DNA of 64,000 nt, taken from assembly GCF_001949145.1 (NCBI RefSeq), contig NW_019091389.1:1525156-1589155 (forward strand). The letters run 5' to 3'. Every line of letters begins with the position of its first letter. Position 1 is the first letter of the stretch. The position numbers were made by a program, and so were the translations under genes. Shown here in pieces: positions 1 through 12,320 of the stretch. A model generated the notes under the pieces. It was not told where the DNA came from and made no database searches. It saw only the letters and a list, made by a program, of their open reading frames with translations. The stretch is from Acanthaster planci. Its lineage: Eukaryota > Echinodermata > Asteroidea > Valvatida > Acanthasteridae.

Positions 1-681
1 ATCAACGTACAATGCTTTGCCACGCCTGTACCTCCCTTACAATTTTATGAAAATGATAAGTTTATCCCGGCAGCACCCTGTATGGAGTGCCGGTTTAAAG
101 TGTATAGCTGCACTGAATTTTCTTATCTTCGACACAATTTTTCTGTATCTTTGTACTTTTGTTCGATGTATGAAACTCTGACAAATTTTGGTTACATGCA
201 TTAAAAGTGCATACTTAGGTCGAGTTCCGGGCGGTCTGTTCTTGACACGGGTTTCTCATTCTTAAGCTCGAACGGCGGGAACACGACTCAAGAACACTGT
301 TCTCGGAACGGGATCACACACCACCTCCTCGTCAAGGTTTTCACACGTAAAAACTCGTGAGATTTTGATTTTTTAACAGCTGCGAAAAGTAGAGAGATGG
401 TTCACCAAGCCAGAGACGATGGGAAGTTTTGCAAAATTAACATTAATCACTTTTCATAACACAAAAATGAATGTTCCTATTTAAATATGTAGAGAAGAAT
501 TCAGCTCAGTTATCCACACGTTAACTCTCGAATGACGTTCATGTTCATGGACGCCGCCGTGTTGCATGTCGCTTGCCACTAACCACCAGCAACAACCGGT
601 TGTATTTTCCCGGCGTTCGAGCGGCCGACCCACGAACATCAAGTTGAGCTGTTCATGAACATTCGAGAACAACCTCGTGAA
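1..681. other. No gene seen
   Basis: I see no supported gene, RNA or clear repeat boundary here. The open frames are short and resemble no family I know. The sequence runs into the left arm of an inverted repeat pair that begins near 682. Confidence 0.5.
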
Positions 682-1250
682 AGTATGGTTAGCACTTTAC
701 AAACCGCTCAAAATGAGCTTCACTGCTACTTACATGTTATTATATATGAATCATTCTGATATGCCCCCTCACTACAGATTGCTATTTCATGTGGAGAATG
801 AGCAACTGTGGATTCAAATTACGATGCCAATTTTTTAGTTAAATAATAACATTTAAGAATATCTATGAAGCGCATATTGCCACCTAAAATTGCTCATGCA
901 CTACAAATATTAGCAATACAAGAAAAATTTACGGGCTAACTCTTCAAGCAAGATGTGTGCTCGGGGAGAAGCGATTCTGACTGATCTGTCACCTCAGGAC
1001 CGGTATGATCTTGGAACAACTAGAAGATGTGCGTGAGTTTGTATCAGTTCAATTAAGCTATAATTCAACATTATAAAAGAGTGGGCAAAACCTAGACCCA
1101 GAAAAGCAGCAAAAACACATCAAATTAATTCCTTATTGAAAGGTGAAGAGAAAATTCAAATCGTTGTTGAAAATTTTGCTGTACAAAGCATTGATCTTGA
1201 AAACACGAGGGATAACAACCTATGCCATTTTCTATGAAGAAAGGCAAACG
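682..1250 (+). repeat. Left arm of a 2.2-kb inverted repeat pair (decayed copy)
   Basis: This stretch matches the reverse complement of about 2515-2940 over several blocks, for example TATGGTTAGC near its start, the shared GAGAATGAGCAAC block, CACCTAAAATTGCT, and a shared block around 1110-1160 reading ATTCCTTATTGAAAGGTGAAGAG. The left copy carries an extra segment around 960-1095 and is broken by stops. The partner keeps a 90-residue open frame, so this is probably the more decayed copy of one transposon-derived unit. No protein family is recognised. Confidence 0.65.
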
Positions 1251-1361
1251 TACACAATAAGGCCGGAGTGTGGGCGTTCCCGGTATCTCTTAAATATGCT
1301 AACTGTAGCTATTACGAGGCCCAGTAGAATCAGTCTCACGGCAGCACAGCTAGTAAACTGG

Positions 1362-1441
1362 GAGGAGGGGGTTAGCGTAGCGGTTCTTTCCTCGCTTTAC
1401 ACCAATGAGGCCCGGGTTCGAGTCCTCGCTTGGCCCAGGCT
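1362..1441 (+). repeat. tRNA-derived SINE head, running into an assembly gap
   Basis: An RNA polymerase III A-box-like TAGCGTAGCGG (1373-1383) and a consensus B box GGTTCGAGTCC (1415-1425) are spaced as in a tRNA-derived promoter. The segment does not fold as an intact tRNA. It shares TTCTTTCCTCGCT with a second copy near 34820. The body is lost in the gap that starts at 1442; sequence after the gap (1665-1745) contains the TTTTCTCCGGGTACTC tail typical of such SINEs. Confidence 0.65.
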
Positions 1442-1664
1442 NNNNNNNNNNNNNNNNNNNNNNNNNNNNNNNNNNNNNNNNNNNNNNNNNNNNNNNNNNN
1501 NNNNNNNNNNNNNNNNNNNNNNNNNNNNNNNNNNNNNNNNNNNNNNNNNNNNNNNNNNNNNNNNNNNNNNNNNNNNNNNNNNNNNNNNNNNNNNNNNNNN
1601 NNNNNNNNNNNNNNNNNNNNNNNNNNNNNNNNNNNNNNNNNNNNNNNNNNNNNNNNNNNNNNNN
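1442..1664. other. Assembly gap (run of N)
   Basis: Unresolved bases, 223 long. The gap falls inside a SINE, as expected if a repeat broke the assembly. Open frames crossing it are artefacts. Confidence 0.99.
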
Positions 1665-1760
1665 CCGAGTCCATTTGGTTTCCAGTACATACTCACTCTC
1701 GCAGGTTTTCTCCGGGTACTCTGGTTTCTTCCTGCCGCTAAAACCGGACCTTCTTCCTAA
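1665..1760 (+). repeat. Probable SINE body after the gap
   Basis: This T- and C-rich stretch, with CGCAGGTTTTCTCCGGGTAC, resembles the conserved body seen at 34880-34960 and 35240-35320, where GGGTTTTCCTCCCAT occurs. It probably belongs to the same SINE as the tRNA-like head before the gap. Confidence 0.45.
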
Positions 1761-2514
1761 CTCCGTAATGTGATGCTGATTAATAAAGTGTATGAATAAA
1801 CGTACAGTTATTGGCGCAAATAGCCTGAGTTGCTGAAAGCGCCATTAAAACAAAACAACTATAACTGTAGATTCGTAACTTCCGAATCTAAAGTTTATTG
1901 TAGATTCGTAATAGTAATCCATACTATCGACAAAGTTGTAACGTCACAGAAATAGTTAAATCAGAATAATCTGCCTGTCTGTGCAGTGTCTTCCAATGAA
2001 TAGTGCAACCCTAATGGGACAATTGACCGAATTTCTGAACTGTTGGAACTTGTGTGTGTAATTTATAATCGAACTTTCATTTGTAGTTGAATATGTTTAT
2101 TACAAACATGCTTGCTTCAGTAAAGGCAGAATCTTCACAGCTAGTGAGAGGGTATTAAAATCCACATGTGCCAGTTTGCTTTCCACAGAGCATGTAAATT
2201 GCGGTAATCTAAACAATGCAAATATTGTCAAGGGAAAAAAATGGAATTTTTAAATTCAACAAATCGGTTTTCCTGGAGGCAATTAAGTGATGTAATCTTC
2301 AGTTTTAAAAAGTCATACATGTACTACAGCATCTCGTGGGTTTTCCTTGTCTCTACCCACCCCCCTCTCTCAGGCCATACTGGAACAATGCATGCTGAAG
2401 AATGAAGGAATTTCACGCCGGCGCAGATCTGCCTGCTGTATTTCTCGCAAACAGTGTGGGCGTAACTGATTGAAACCAATGTCATGCTCAACTTCAACTT
2501 CTTCTGTGACGTTA

Positions 2515-2940
2515 CTCCTTTGTTCAAAGTGTAGATTGGTTTTTTTTTTCGAATCTGCAGTAAACTGTAGAGCACAATTTTCAACAAAGATTTGAATTTC
2601 TCTTCACCTTTCAATAAGGAATAAATTTGATGTGTTTTGGCTACTTTGTCTACTTTTTGCGGTCCAGCACATTTACCTCAGTTCGTTTAAATTTTCTTGC
2701 GTTGTTAATTTTGTAGTGCTATAAGCAATTTTAGGTGGATATGTGAGCTTTATAAAAAATTCTTTATTGTTATCATTGCACTCAAAAATTAGCATCGTAA
2801 TTTGAATCAAACGTTGCTCATTCTCCAAACAAAATAGCAATATGTGGTGAGTGGGCATTTCGGAACGATAGAGCGTGTAATGATCAGTGAACTTCACTTT
2901 GAGCAGCTTGTAAAGTGGTTCAAAAAGAGCTAACCATACT
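2515..2940 (-). repeat. Right arm of the inverted repeat pair, with a 90-residue open frame
   Basis: On the minus strand this matches the plus strand of 682-1250. Its open frame (2945-2673) gives 90 residues starting MTVWLALFEPLYKLL, and a second open frame (2614-2324) gives 96 residues. The left arm encodes a related but stop-broken version, so the frame may have been coding in the parent element. I do not recognise the protein. A transposon or retrovirus-like fragment is possible but unproven. Confidence 0.6.
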
Positions 2941-2949
2941 GTCATGAAG

Positions 2950-4345
2950 TTGATATAGCATTCCTCAATTTATAGAGTCCTGTCATGATTTTAGCCCAGC
3001 AGGTTTAGCTGCAACGGAACACATATTAATGAATCCGAGACGCAAGAGGAAGAGACAAGAATACGTGTATATATCCAGCACTGACGGTGTTGACTGCATG
3101 AAGACTCTCAGTTTCACGTAGCCAAAATCCGTGCACAAATGGAGCAAAGGTGTGCACTCAGGCGAAGGGTTACAGAAATAGAAAACATTTAGTTGGCGTG
3201 AAGTATTTCAAAATAACAATAAATACGTAACAATTTCAAAACATCATAAATTTAATGTTTACCCCATTAACTGTGACCACAAAATAAATAAATAGATCCC
3301 GCGTTTCCCCGCCCTCAAAAAATCCCCTTTTGGCCGTTCGAACTCCCAAGCTGTTGGATGACGTCATCGCCGGGAACAATGCATGTACAGCGTACATTTA
3401 CATAGCGCACAGTACATGCAGTATCCGATGTTGTGTTTGATGTAGCTTGGCCCACAGGCAAACACTGTCTCAGTTCAAGGTAGAAAATTCAAAGACACAG
3501 TCCCACCGTGTGTTTCTAATAATAAAAAATTGTCTCGCAAATTATGCAATTGAAATAAAACATGTACTTTGGAAAACTACCCCGGTGTGGTTGCTCAGAC
3601 AGCGATGAGTTCTAAAGCTAGGCTTGCTGGCGACGGCCTGAGCATGTAGGCATTTAAACCCCAAAGTCTCGAGCCGCTGTCAAAACATAATATAGTACAT
3701 TTGCATACATTTATATAAACGACATAATACACAAATATCTATCAGCATGTGCAAATGCACGGGAAAGTTCACTGTATCAATTCTAGAAAGCCTACTCTTA
3801 ACATAGAAGTTTAACCATGGAGGATGGTCGTCATGTCCTACCAATGCAAAGCCTTACAGTCCGACGCACGCGCTGTTCTATAATAAACAGCGCGCATGTC
3901 TCACACGAGGTCTTCCGTGCATAAAATTGTAGCGCTATAGCAATTTGCCGAGTGGTAGCTGGGTGCTACCGTAGTTGTGTAGAGGACAGGTAGCCATACG
4001 CCAGCCAGCGCTGGCATGCTGTTCTAAACGTTGGCGCTAGACTAATCACGAGTAGCATATACTGAGCGTGCTGCGCGCCAGAGGAATCATTTCCTACTCA
4101 GTTCGTTCTCAGAGGACAAGTGCATCACTGTCCACAGTTAGTTTTGACATGCACGTGTTGTGGTTTGAGGGAAGAATTCTGTCCACAAGGCAAACATCAC
4201 CGGGTGGTGAGTGGATGTAAAACTTCTACTTAATCGGATTTTTAGGGCTAGAGTCTTGTTTGGGGGAAACCTCCATTGATTAAATATAATCCTCCAAAGG
4301 CGTTACACCTGTAGCCCGCCAGCTTGGACTATTCCTGCACGGCTG
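2950..4345. other. No gene seen
   Basis: About 1.4 kb without a supportable gene. It contains a locally GC-richer, palindrome-rich part (3840-4090), such as the GCGCTGTTCTATAATAAACAGCGC inverted repeat near 3868-3892, but nothing assignable. Confidence 0.5.
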
Positions 4346-4741
4346 CTATATAGGCCTAGGTTTTAGCGCGTACACCTCCGCCAAACAAGTGCCAATTACG
4401 GATGACTTTGATTGAGATGATTGGGGAATAAAGGGTCGATAACTCAAAGAAGGGTGCCCCGTGTCTGTGTCTGAGCTACTTGTGTCACCCATCCCAACGA
4501 CCCCTTCCCTGCCCAAAAGTGAGTATTTCAGGTGCCGCAACTGTAGGTCATCCGAAGGTCCGTGCAAGGCACAGTGTGGCTTGCGGGCTGCATAGTTAAT
4601 TAGCTTTCGCTCCATCAAGGACCTGACGAAAGTACACGCCACTACAGTACCAACAAGCGACCCCACTACAATATGTACTGGAGCAACTGGGACATTCTGC
4701 ACAGTGTCATCTATGTATCTGACAAGCGTGTCTCGCAACAA
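4346..4741 (-). CDS. Unrecognised open frame with one predicted membrane segment (doubtful)
   Basis: The minus strand is open for 131 codons, but there is no ATG at the upstream end; the frame is open back to an in-frame TGA about 30 bases upstream. Residues about 19-41 (VAPVHIVVGSLVGTVVACTF) would form a single membrane segment, preceded by a polar stretch and followed by a basic one, which is a signal-anchor-like layout. The rest is polar and low in structure. No family is recognised. It could be a first exon of a membrane protein, or chance. There are no supporting splice sites I would trust. Confidence 0.2.
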   Translation of the reverse strand: MLRDTLVRYIDDTVQNVPVAPVHIVVGSLVGTVVACTFVRSLMERKLINYAARKPHCALHGPSDDLQLRHLKYSLLGREGVVGMGDTSSSDTDTGHPSLSYRPFIPQSSQSKSSVIGTCLAEVYALKPRPI

Positions 4742-4972
4742 ATCTCTAGTAATTCTTCAGTTCTTCCGCCTATTTTTTTCCAGAAAACTAGGCGGAAATG
4801 AAGTGTGATCACGCGCACGCGCAATGATCTACATTTTCCTGCTTGAAGTCGTTATTCGGCTATTCGTTATTTGGCTCTACACAGGGGCACAGTGTTAAAA
4901 GCAATTGCTATGTTCATAGCCGAGCTACTTCTCTCTCTACCTGGCTTGCTGGGAAAAAATTCGCGCCGATAT

Positions 4973-6690
4973 TTACGACCGGAGATACGAGTCATGAATT
5001 TTGGTCGCAAATATTGCGGCAATATTAGCAACCGGAGGGCGAGTCGTGAATTTGATTGTGAATGTTGGCATCAATATTCGCGACCGAAGAGTGGGTGGTA
5101 AATTATCAGTGATGGTTTCGCCTGTCATAGCTTTCAGCAGTGCTGTTTTGATGCTTGTGGGGCCGATAGCTATTTTGATGCCATCGTACATTCCTTTGGC
5201 GTATCCACAATCGGAAGCTACCTGGACGTACTCATTGGCGCAACAGTGGGCGATCTGCTGGGCCTTGCTCCTCGCTGTTAGAAGGGCGTCACGTGTGCCA
5301 GGGCAAGGGTTCTGCTTGGGAGCCAGCAGTGCTTTTCTTTTGCCTCTGTGACTGGCTGCATTTCGTCCCAGTGACGGAGCCTCGAACCAGTCAGCATTCT
5401 TGCAGTCATGGCTGAGTCGTAGATGGTGTCGTGACGGTGGTTCCATTTGACGTCCTCGTCGCTTAGGATTTTAGACTGGAGGTGAACTTCAAGTTTTCTC
5501 TGAAAGCTGTCAGCGAAGGTCTGAGCCTTGATCGGGTCGAAAGTTCCGCAAGTGTTGATGAGGGGGCAACCTTTAGTCTTGGCATGGTGGATCTTCCTTG
5601 GCTTCAGTCTGACGTAATACTGGCAGCAAGGGAATGATCTGTATCACAGTCAGCGCTGTGATAGCTTCTCGTGTGAACACTGCTGAGGTCCGCTCTCCTG
5701 GTGATGACAAGATCTAGCTAGTGCCAGTGACGGGAACAGGGTGTCTCCGAGACACTTTCTGCAACTCTTTACACTTGAAGTAGAAGTTTGTAATGCAGAG
5801 GCCGTGGTGACAACATAGTTTCAGCAGCCTCTGTCTGTTCTCGTTCATCACGCCTAGGCCAAAGTGGCCAAGACAGGATGGCCACACTTGCAAGTCTGCT
5901 CCGACGCGAGCGTTGAAGTCGCCTAGCAAAAATAGGCCTTCGGAGCGGGGGAATCTAGATAGTACTTCCTCTAGAGCCGCGTAGAACTGATCTTTGGCTT
6001 CTAGGGTGGGAGTGAGGGTCGGGGCATACACAGAAAGAATGTTCAAAAAGCCCGACGATGTTTTCATGCGGAGGGCGAGGATTTTTTCGGACCCTCCTGT
6101 AGGGGTCTATGTGGTGGGGATCAGCGAGTTCCTCACTGCAAAACCTACACCATGCTGCCATGGACTCGTCCTGGGACAGGCCTTGCCAATGAAAGGTGTA
6201 GCCTGATTCTCTAAGAGAGCCGCTGTCAGCCAGGCGGGTTTCCTGAAGGCAGGCAACATCGATGTTAAGTCGTGCCAGTTCTTTATTGATGATGGCGGTC
6301 TTGCGAGAGTCGTCCAGTTGTTGGAGATCAGCGGTAAGTCCGTGGCACATGGTGCGAACGTTCCAGCTTGCAAACCGAAGAGCTGGAGTCTTCGTATGTT
6401 TCTTCTTTTGACTGCTTGGTGCAGGTTGACGCATGCTTGTCGGGAGAGACCCTTAAGCTCTAGGCACCAAGTATAGAGCAGGCATGCCATGGCGGGGCGG
6501 CACCTTTAATACTGGCTGGGGGCTGTCAAGCTTGGGGCGGGCGGTAGCTGCCCAATGAAGCTGCGAAGGCTTCTCCAACCGTCGGACAAGACCCCAGGCG
6601 CTACTCCCTACGCCAATCGGTCGGAGCTTATAACCGATAACTGCCTCGTCCCGTGTTGTGCCGGAATCTTGCGACGCCGCTGGAATTTGT
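4973..6690 (-). mobile_element. LINE retrotransposon relic: 5' region and APE-type endonuclease, reverse transcriptase missing
   Basis: Read on the minus strand from 6690 down, the sequence encodes a decayed apurinic-like endonuclease of a non-LTR retrotransposon. Motifs in order are LRFASWNVRTM (near 6370), IDVACLQETRL (near 6260, the catalytic-glutamate region), GVGFAVRNSL (near 6140), LLGDFNARVG (near 5920) and SADCDTDHSL (near 5660, the catalytic-histidine region). Below that comes the usual linker (NADWFEA near 5390, then a basic region). The frame is broken by a frameshift near 6185, an in-frame TAG near 6107 and another stop near 5715. The upstream part (6490-6690) reads as an open leader, including KLRPIGVG. 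The reverse transcriptase that should follow is absent: homology ends near 4973. Dead copy. Confidence 0.85.
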
Positions 6691-7935
6691 AACCAGGTCG
6701 AGTTTTAGTATTCTTTACTCTTACCCTACACCGGTTCCTGCTAATTTTTCTTCTGTTCTTAGTCACGCTCCACCTTTTTGTATGTGTAAGGTGTAGTGCG
6801 TGTTGGTGTGCGCGGCGGCGCTCCTTTCTGGATCGCTTGCTCGCAAATATTAATAGCGCCCTCTAGCGATTCACGAAACTTTTTTGTCACTGCGCGCGTA
6901 TCCAAAATTTAAGAAGTCGTTCTTTTGTTTAAACTGAATACCGGACATTCATTGGCGTCGACTTGAATACCGGGCATTCTTGAGTTTCAGCTGCGTATCG
7001 GGCATTCTTGGGCGTCGTTGAGTTAACTTGTTAAGTAATGCAGTAGCACAAGGCTGATTTCGATCCAGCTACCACATTTATCGCACGTCGACCTGTTTGC
7101 TCGTGCATCTACACAAATTTTGTGCAGCACTTGCTATCATTTCTGCCGCACATGAATAATAAAGGCATGAACGGCCAGTCCAGGTGGTAAGTAGGACTTT
7201 TGAATAAAATACTTGTACATAACTTTTTATGCCGTTTCTAATGCCATAGCTTAGTTTTATGCATTTACCTTTTCAACTTGTGACTGTGGAATGACTTAAC
7301 ATGTCCACTCTAAAATAAAGTTTTCTTAAATTCCAGGAGACTGGTATTGATAGCATTCTCATTAATTTGTCTCTTGAAATGGGTAAACTCTTGTTGCTAT
7401 ATGCTCTTCTTCAGAAAACTTTTCTTTAAAGAAATTACTGGCTTAAATAAACTAGTAAATTTAATTGGCTATTTGATAGCATGATTTATTGGTTATTTAA
7501 TTTTCTGTATTAATCCTCTGTATTTTGTCCAGGTTATCACCATCCCAGCCGGCACACGACTGTCGGTTTTTTTTTTATGTCTTGTAACTATACCCTTTGT
7601 ACATAGTGAAAACACAGTACATACAAGACAGAAAAATAAAAAAAAACTTCATCCAGAGTTTTTATCAGTGGAGCCACCCGGTCACAAATGGCCTGCCCAG
7701 TTTGCGCTAAAAAGCCTGGGAAGGGTGGTATGGAGACACGGGGCTGCCCATACGTCAGTGTTCAAGTTCCACTGCAGGTTTTGCCGGAAAGTAGTGCTGA
7801 GCATCTACCAACCTCCTTAGGCCTCCACTCCGGATTTATCCTCAAAGTTTACTCCCAAAGCCTTTCATGTGATCAGGTACAAGGCTCAGGCCGGCCAAGG
7901 CTAAAAGGCACCACCTGCCCAAATTTTAATTAAAA
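6691..7935. other. No gene seen
   Basis: No supportable coding region. There are AATAAA-type motifs (near 7147 and 7314) and a small hairpin made by TGTCTTGTA (near 7579) and TACAAGACA (near 7622), but no transcript can be argued from them. A short direct-repeat-like tract lies near 6940-7015, where a phrase resembling CCGGGCATTCTTG recurs about every 40 bases. Confidence 0.45.
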
Positions 7936-8075
7936 CGGTCCTTCTAGGTGGACTGACACTCAAGTCTGGCGAGCTCCACCTACCTGAAGCAACCTGGTTA
8001 TAGCGCCAGAGACTCGCTGACACCCTCTGCTATTTAGTGAAAACAGGGTCAGAACAAGAAACCAGACCGTAGGAT
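7936..8075 (+). repeat. Dispersed repeat, copy 1
   Basis: This segment, with CTAGGTGGACTG and then CCACCTACCTGAAGCAACCT, matches 45898-46020 in the same orientation (CTAGGTGGACTG, CCACCTATCTGCAGAAACCT). Both continue with a diverged GGTTA, TTCACTG/CTCGCTGA block. The family is unknown. Confidence 0.55.
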
Positions 8076-11000
8076 TTGGTTAAGAGAGGCGAGTGGAAAG
8101 ACGCTGTGTTATGAATGGGGTATTACAGAGGAAATGTGGGTGCTCATTTCTGCATCTCACCCCAGCACGCCCAAACCCATTTAGACCCCACTCGTTTGTA
8201 ATTGCCCATACACTGGTTGTACCGCGTGTGCACATGGGCTTAAAGGGCGCGTGGGCATTATATATATGGACATGTACAAGTATTTTACGTTTAAACATTC
8301 CGCGGGGACAGAAATTATGCGTGTCTAATGACCATATTCCTTACCGTTCCAGCCGTACCAAAACGGCGCCCGACTATAATTGTGGGTTCTCAAATGTACG
8401 TCACGCATAACGCCATCATTTTGTCAAGATTAAAAAGTTCATTTTAGGGGTCAGTAAAATTAACCATCACAAAGGGAATTTTATTCCCCTTTTTTACATC
8501 CACCATCGTGTTACAGGAATACTGGTGACTAGTGGTGAGTATTTGAAACATTCAACAGTTTGTCCACGAAGGTCTTCATGGACCCTTTAAAGCCTCACAG
8601 ATGAGTAGTGTCGCTGCATTGTTCTAAAAGATCAAGAATGCAGCAGCCGAGTTCTCGGCTGTGAAAGGGTCCAAAAAGACCGGTTTCCTCCCAGAGTTAA
8701 CTCCTGTACGTACTTGCATGAATGGGTCAGAGCCGTAAGAACACATTGCACACACACACACCCCAGTGTGTATTTGCCTGCAACTGGGGACCCCCTATTG
8801 TTCCTCTTTTGTTTGTACTTTAACGTTTTCAGAAGACCACCCATATGTTTTGTACACAGTTGTCAATCGGGGATCCTCTGTCAATCGGGGACCTTATTGT
8901 CCTCTGTTGTTCAGGGTCCCCAGTTGAATGCAGAAACAAACTCACCCACCCACCAAAAGCTAGATACACCACTGGGCTTTATTCGTGTAATTGTTAATTT
9001 GTGTTGAATAATCGTCGTCACTGTGGAGAATTAAGGGTATGCCTGATCCCGAATTTAAATTTTGAATTGAAGTTGTTGAATTTAACTTGTTGAAAAGAAC
9101 GTGCTGAATTCCGATAGAAGATACCGTAGAAGATTTTGGGGACCTCATTTTATTTGCTTTGGTCATTGAACGCTTTAGAGACGGGTAAATGGTTCTGACA
9201 GATGGTATTGTGTTTGATTATTCATGTTGAGTAGTTTCAACACAAACTTGTCTGTCCAATATATTTCGTTTTTTGAAGAGCCGTTCACAGAACGGTAAAA
9301 TCCGGCTGCACACCACTGTCAACAAGTTTGGCCATTACAGCCAAATACAATGTACAAGTAGTAGTAACGTAAACTATACGAAAACTAAAAGAAGAATTTG
9401 GTCCATCTAGCATGCATAGGAAAGTAGAAGATTAAAAGTATTCTTGTATAGGATGCGCACTTTTGATTTCTTAACAATGTTTTTAAAACTGGTATCTCTT
9501 TTCTTTCATTGCATCTGTTTTTTGTATGTGTTTTGCTTTTTAATTTTGCATTGCTGTTAAACCCTGGAACAAGAAACTAAAAGCAAGTTTATCACTGCAG
9601 TTACTAACGTGTAAGGCTGTTGATAACAAATTTGCTCACCTCTTCCCCTTCCGTCGTGATACGCATTCATGTGGACTGCTGCACGAGAGTCAATTTGGTT
9701 GGGTTTTCAAAGATTATTCAATGTCGTTCACAATGAGCATAGAGTATTTTTTTATTCAAGGTAAATACATTTATTTCAGTGCTTTGTGTCGGCAGTGGTA
9801 AGCGTCGCTTATAAGCACGTTATTAGATATTGTTGGATAATACATGTAGAATAATTAGGAAAATATATCGAATGATATATTACCAGGAAGCTTGAAGGGT
9901 GGCATTTTGACATTGGGCATTAGTTGCATTTCCTCTTAGGGCTTTCATACTCATGGCAGGGTATATTTGTATTCGCCAAATCGAGTGAATTGGGGCCAAG
10001 CTGACCTAAATATATGGGGACAAATTGACTCATCCCAAGGGGAACCAAGTGGATTTAAAGATTTGAACAGGCACCAACGTGACTTCAAACTAGATACCAC
10101 GTGAAATTATATAAGTGAAATTGCAATGTGCGTCAAATCGAACCACGATTCTTCGAAGCTTTAGTAACACGTTTCCCTGTTATAGAATCATTCAAATCCC
10201 AGCTATAACATGTGTAAGTCTGTGTACTTCTCAACATTGTTATAGGACTCGATTCCAGGACTCAGATTCGAGGCTTGTGATTCGCGACTCTGACTTGACA
10301 TAGGTGACTCGACTTCAACACCGCTTCTCAGCATCTTACCAATGGTAGATTGGTGAGGGACAGAAAGGACAGCCCACCCCCCCAAAAAAGAGAAAACACG
10401 CCCAAGCATACTTTTATACGCGGTTATTTGATTTAACCGCACAGCTTGATCAGGATCTGGTGTTCTGGCCTTTTCCGACCTTTCCCCACCATCACCATTT
10501 GTGAAAAGTGGTCGACGCTCAAATGTTTGCGTAAAAACGCGGAGATGATGAATATGATATCGATGACACGTATCCTGACATTTAATGTATTACTGTTACA
10601 TCAGTTTAGTTCAAATCTGACACGACTTAATATATCACAATCAAACTGTTAGAGTCGGGAAAATGAGATTATGCATACAACATTGATACAATAATCATTC
10701 GTACTTGTATTATAATCAACAAGGGAAAAAAGAGCAAGTGTATTTGTTTAGGCCTAATCATCCTAGTACTTTCTGGACACTGCATAAAATGTGAATATTA
10801 ATGTAACAAGGTTAAAAGTCTAAACTGTCAATACAGTCGATTTGTAATGAAGTAATGAAGTTTCAATGCGTTAATAAATTTGCATAATTTGATTACTCAG
10901 ATTATTATAAGCTGTGTCTGAAAATTATCCTGTTCTTTGTATCAAAGTCACTCATTGTATAATTAGTGGTTTTTGTCATAGGTGAGCTTTGGTCAAGGTA

Positions 11001-12117
11001 ATAGCAATTGAAGGTAACACAAAATTATACTATGATATAACAACTGCAATAAATGTCGTATAGTCAACCATTCTAGCATAAAAATATTCTGATCAATTTG
11101 GAACGGTTTTGCAGCATGGGCGTGTTATAGTTGCAAAGTTTGATCTTCTAAACAAAGATTAGGGCGTATGAATACCCCAGGAATATAGCTCGTTTGTCGG
11201 AGAGAACTTTAATGACAGAGTACAGAGTACATCTGACAGAATCATCATGCTACGATGAATATGTATTTGCCATCATTGCTCAGGTTATGGGCTAATGTCT
11301 GACGTTAGTGAATCGAAACATATGACAGCAGGAAGTAAGCGATGGCGACTGACGTAGCGTGTCGCATACATACCGAGAAAATATGTTAATCTTCTTCAAT
11401 TCATGTTAAATTCATGTTTTTACGGGTGCATCGCCTCGGGAAAGTCGACATCGTAAATGACTTCATTATACGCCCTAAAAATCAAACAAGTCTGCAGTGG
11501 AGCGACCTACAACAATAACTAATTGTTGAACTTAATTACGAGCAATTTGATGTCACTGAATTTCCAATGTTTCAGACAGGAAAGGTCCGACGTAGGCCTA
11601 CTTTGGCACTGCCGAAACTGTCGTTTAGGTTTGAAGGGTTTAGAAAGTACCTGCTGTATCACAATTCACGACCGTGTCTCTTAAATTCAACTCGGTACTA
11701 AATATACACGTGACACAATTGAACACGAATCCCGGGGAAAAATGAAAAATAGAATAGGAAAAGAATGGGGGAAAGCAGAAATGAAAAATGGAGATAAATG
11801 GGGACCAAATCAGCAACGTGCTTCAAACATGTTAGCCCCCCCTGTTAATATTTATCATTTCATAGCTGATGATCTTGCTTCCGCTGGAAATCCTCTGGAA
11901 TAAAAGTGGTTCACCCCCTTCCCCCTGAAAAAACTTTGCAACACCCATGCATCGAAGGTAGGTGTGTGGCACTGCCGACTTACTTCGAGTATCAGGTAAA
12001 CTAAGTGCTATAAATATCTTTGGGCACTCAGGGGATTAGGGGAAAATAATTGATCATTCATTCGTGGTAAAGTAATCGATGTAATTTAAAAGAGTCGTCT
12101 TTTCATACAAGAAATGT

Positions 12118-12320
12118 TTGTTTTCTGTGAAAAGGTTGGCCAATTTTTGGTTGATATTTTACCCAATGTTGGTGTATATATCAACTTCCCAACCTTGTGG
12201 AAATTCTTCCCAATCGTTGATCAATGTTTCACCAACAATGATGGAAATTAATCAAAACGTGGTAACTTTAACCAAGGTTGGGCAAATAACAAATGTCCAA
12301 CACTGACCATTTTTTACAGT
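12118..12320. repeat. CCAAC/GTTGG-rich repeat, possible MITE end
   Basis: The short motifs CCCAA, TTGGT, CCAACC and GTTGG recur many times on both strands, and the tract ends with ACCATTTTTTACAGTGTAAA, a terminus-like sequence. This looks like a non-autonomous DNA element. I could not locate a matching opposite terminal inverted repeat. Confidence 0.35.

Noticed and set aside
1143-1760. 205-codon open frame on the plus strand
   Set aside because: It runs through the run of N at 1442-1664 and a SINE; the apparent length is an artefact.
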